Assembly (NCBI GenBank): GCA_030609665.1 | Contig: JAUWBW010000112.1 | Location: 1 to 6,220, forward strand | Source: Methanosarcinaceae archaeon | Lineage (GTDB): Archaea > Halobacteriota > Methanosarcinia > Methanosarcinales > Methanosarcinaceae | Length of the DNA stretch: 6,220 bases | Reading direction: 5' to 3' | Shown here: positions 5,761 to 6,220 of the stretch, piece after piece | How positions within the stretch are numbered: the first letter of the stretch is position 1 | Layout of the letters: each line of letters opens with the position of its first letter | Notes under the pieces: generated by a model | Databases searched by the model: none | What the model was told of the DNA's origin: nothing | Seen by the model: only the letters and a program-made list of their open reading frames with translations | Program-made: the position numbers and the translations under genes

Positions 5761-5844
5761 AGTATTCGATTATGCGATATTGATGATATCGTCATGCCGA
5801 CACATTAATATGCATCCTTGTTTTATTCAACAAAAACGAGGCGC

Positions 5845-5857
5845 ATAATTATAATTA
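5845..5857 (+). promoter_or_regulatory. Possible TATA region of the TIM-barrel gene
   Basis: The AT-rich block ATAATTATAATTA would place a transcription start near 5876-5882 and leave a leader of about 20 bases that includes the Shine-Dalgarno site at 5890-5894. The whole neighbourhood is AT-rich, so the exact element cannot be chosen by eye. Confidence 0.3.
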
Positions 5858-5889
5858 GAGTTTTAATTTTATTTTAAAAATGTACTATT

Positions 5890-5894
5890 GAGGT
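5890..5894 (+). promoter_or_regulatory. Shine-Dalgarno site for a GTG start
   Basis: GAGGT lies 6 bases before GTG 5901. The frame has a stop at 5889-5891, and the next in-frame ATG would be codon 24, inside the conserved MAGITN motif. GTG is therefore the only sensible start codon. Confidence 0.75.
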
Positions 5895-5900
5895 AAACAC

Positions 5901-6220
5901 GTGACTGATGATCAATTTGACCTTCATACCGGGTATGTCACTTTCAAAAACCCTATTGCACTTGCCACAATGGCAGGAATAACGAACAGTGCTTTTGCCA
6001 ATGAACATGCAGACCGTGCAGGTTTGGTAGTTATTGGCAGTTTCAATCTTGATGAAAAAACGAACGATGCAGCATCAAAACTTGTTGCAAGAGGCAGGGA
6101 TGAGTTCATTTCTGACGACCCATTTGGGTTTTTGAAGAACGAGATCGAAGGTGTGGGGGGCGATAGTGTTGTGGCTGTTAATGTCAGAAGTACTACAATT
6201 GAACCATTGCTGGAAGCCGC
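5901..6220 (+). CDS. TIM-barrel protein related to tRNA-dihydrouridine synthase (partial, 3' end outside window)
   Basis: The first 106 residues are present and the frame is still open at the edge. The segment IALATMAGITNSAFANEHA, followed by AGLVVIGSFNL, resembles the first strand and helix of Dus/NifR3-type flavin TIM barrels (usual form LAPMAGVTDxxFR, then GAGLxxTEM). VAVNVRS near residues 91-97 fits a following barrel strand. Pro is replaced by Thr in the LAPMAG motif, the Asp of VTD is Asn, and the Arg of FR is Ala. The protein therefore seems to belong to the archaeal Dus-related group rather than being an ordinary Dus. I cannot give its substrate. The catalytic region lies outside the window. 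It appears to have its own promoter, separate from the ccmF genes. Confidence 0.7.
   Translation, partial: MTDDQFDLHTGYVTFKNPIALATMAGITNSAFANEHADRAGLVVIGSFNLDEKTNDAASKLVARGRDEFISDDPFGFLKNEIEGVGGDSVVAVNVRSTTIEPLLEA

Larger units (their letters stand above)
5761..5900. other. AT-rich intergenic spacer with two small inverted repeats
   Basis: No gene is seen here. Two inverted repeats are present. CGATAT (5775-5780) pairs with ATATCG (5786-5791) across a 5-base loop. A 9-bp stem joins 5816-5824 to 5833-5841, with one G-U pair in RNA and an 8-base loop. T-rich runs at about 5860-5875 could stop transcription from the ccmF side. The stretch ATAATTATAATTA (5845-5857) could be the TATA region of the next gene. 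Confidence 0.4.

Noticed and set aside
1..6220. Mobile element, CRISPR array, tRNA or defence system
   Set aside because: I saw no repeat-spacer pattern, transposase, integrase, terminal inverted repeats or tRNA cloverleaf on either strand. Composition is fairly even across the genes.

Overview
The window looks like a chromosomal segment of a methanogenic archaeon with cytochromes, most likely in the order Methanosarcinales. The main evidence is an adjacent hdrE-hdrD pair, which encodes the membrane-bound, cytochrome b-type heterodisulfide reductase of those organisms. Supporting evidence is a type A archaeal RNase P RNA, archaeal TATA-type promoters, strong Shine-Dalgarno sites inside operons, and a CcmF-type cytochrome c heme lyase. 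The HdrD sequence differs from the Methanosarcina form I remember, so a relative such as Methanolobus, Methanococcoides or Methanomethylovorans is possible. The genus cannot be fixed from this window.

Layout, left to right. Bases 1-118 are a promoter and leader. hdrE (119-883) and hdrD (885-2183) form a tight operon closed by a hairpin plus T-rich terminator (2193-2243). Next come two overlapping genes for related membrane-anchored, cysteine-rich DUF116 proteins (2292-2930 and 2923-3543). Facing them on the minus strand is rnpB, the RNase P RNA (about 3934 down to 3536). Its 3' end overlaps the last codons of the second DUF116 gene. A short divergent promoter region separates rnpB from a plus-strand pair (4061-5080 and 5104-5760) that I read as a CcmF heme lyase split into two polypeptides. 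After a 140-base AT-rich spacer, a TIM-barrel gene related to dihydrouridine synthases starts at GTG 5901 and runs off the window.

How the parts fit together. HdrE passes electrons from methanophenazine through b heme(s) to the Fe-S protein HdrD, which reduces the CoM-S-S-CoB heterodisulfide in the last step of methanogenesis. The CcmF pair would attach heme to c-type cytochromes on the outer face of the membrane, so both units concern membrane electron transport, although nothing shows they are co-regulated. The DUF116 proteins have no assigned function. Their cysteine pattern suggests metal or Fe-S binding. The points most worth a second look are the CcmF split, the Gly-to-Cys change in the first CCG motif of HdrD, the tandem DUF116 pair, and the antisense overlap of rnpB with a coding region. 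I see no mobile element, CRISPR array, tRNA or clear sign of horizontal transfer.
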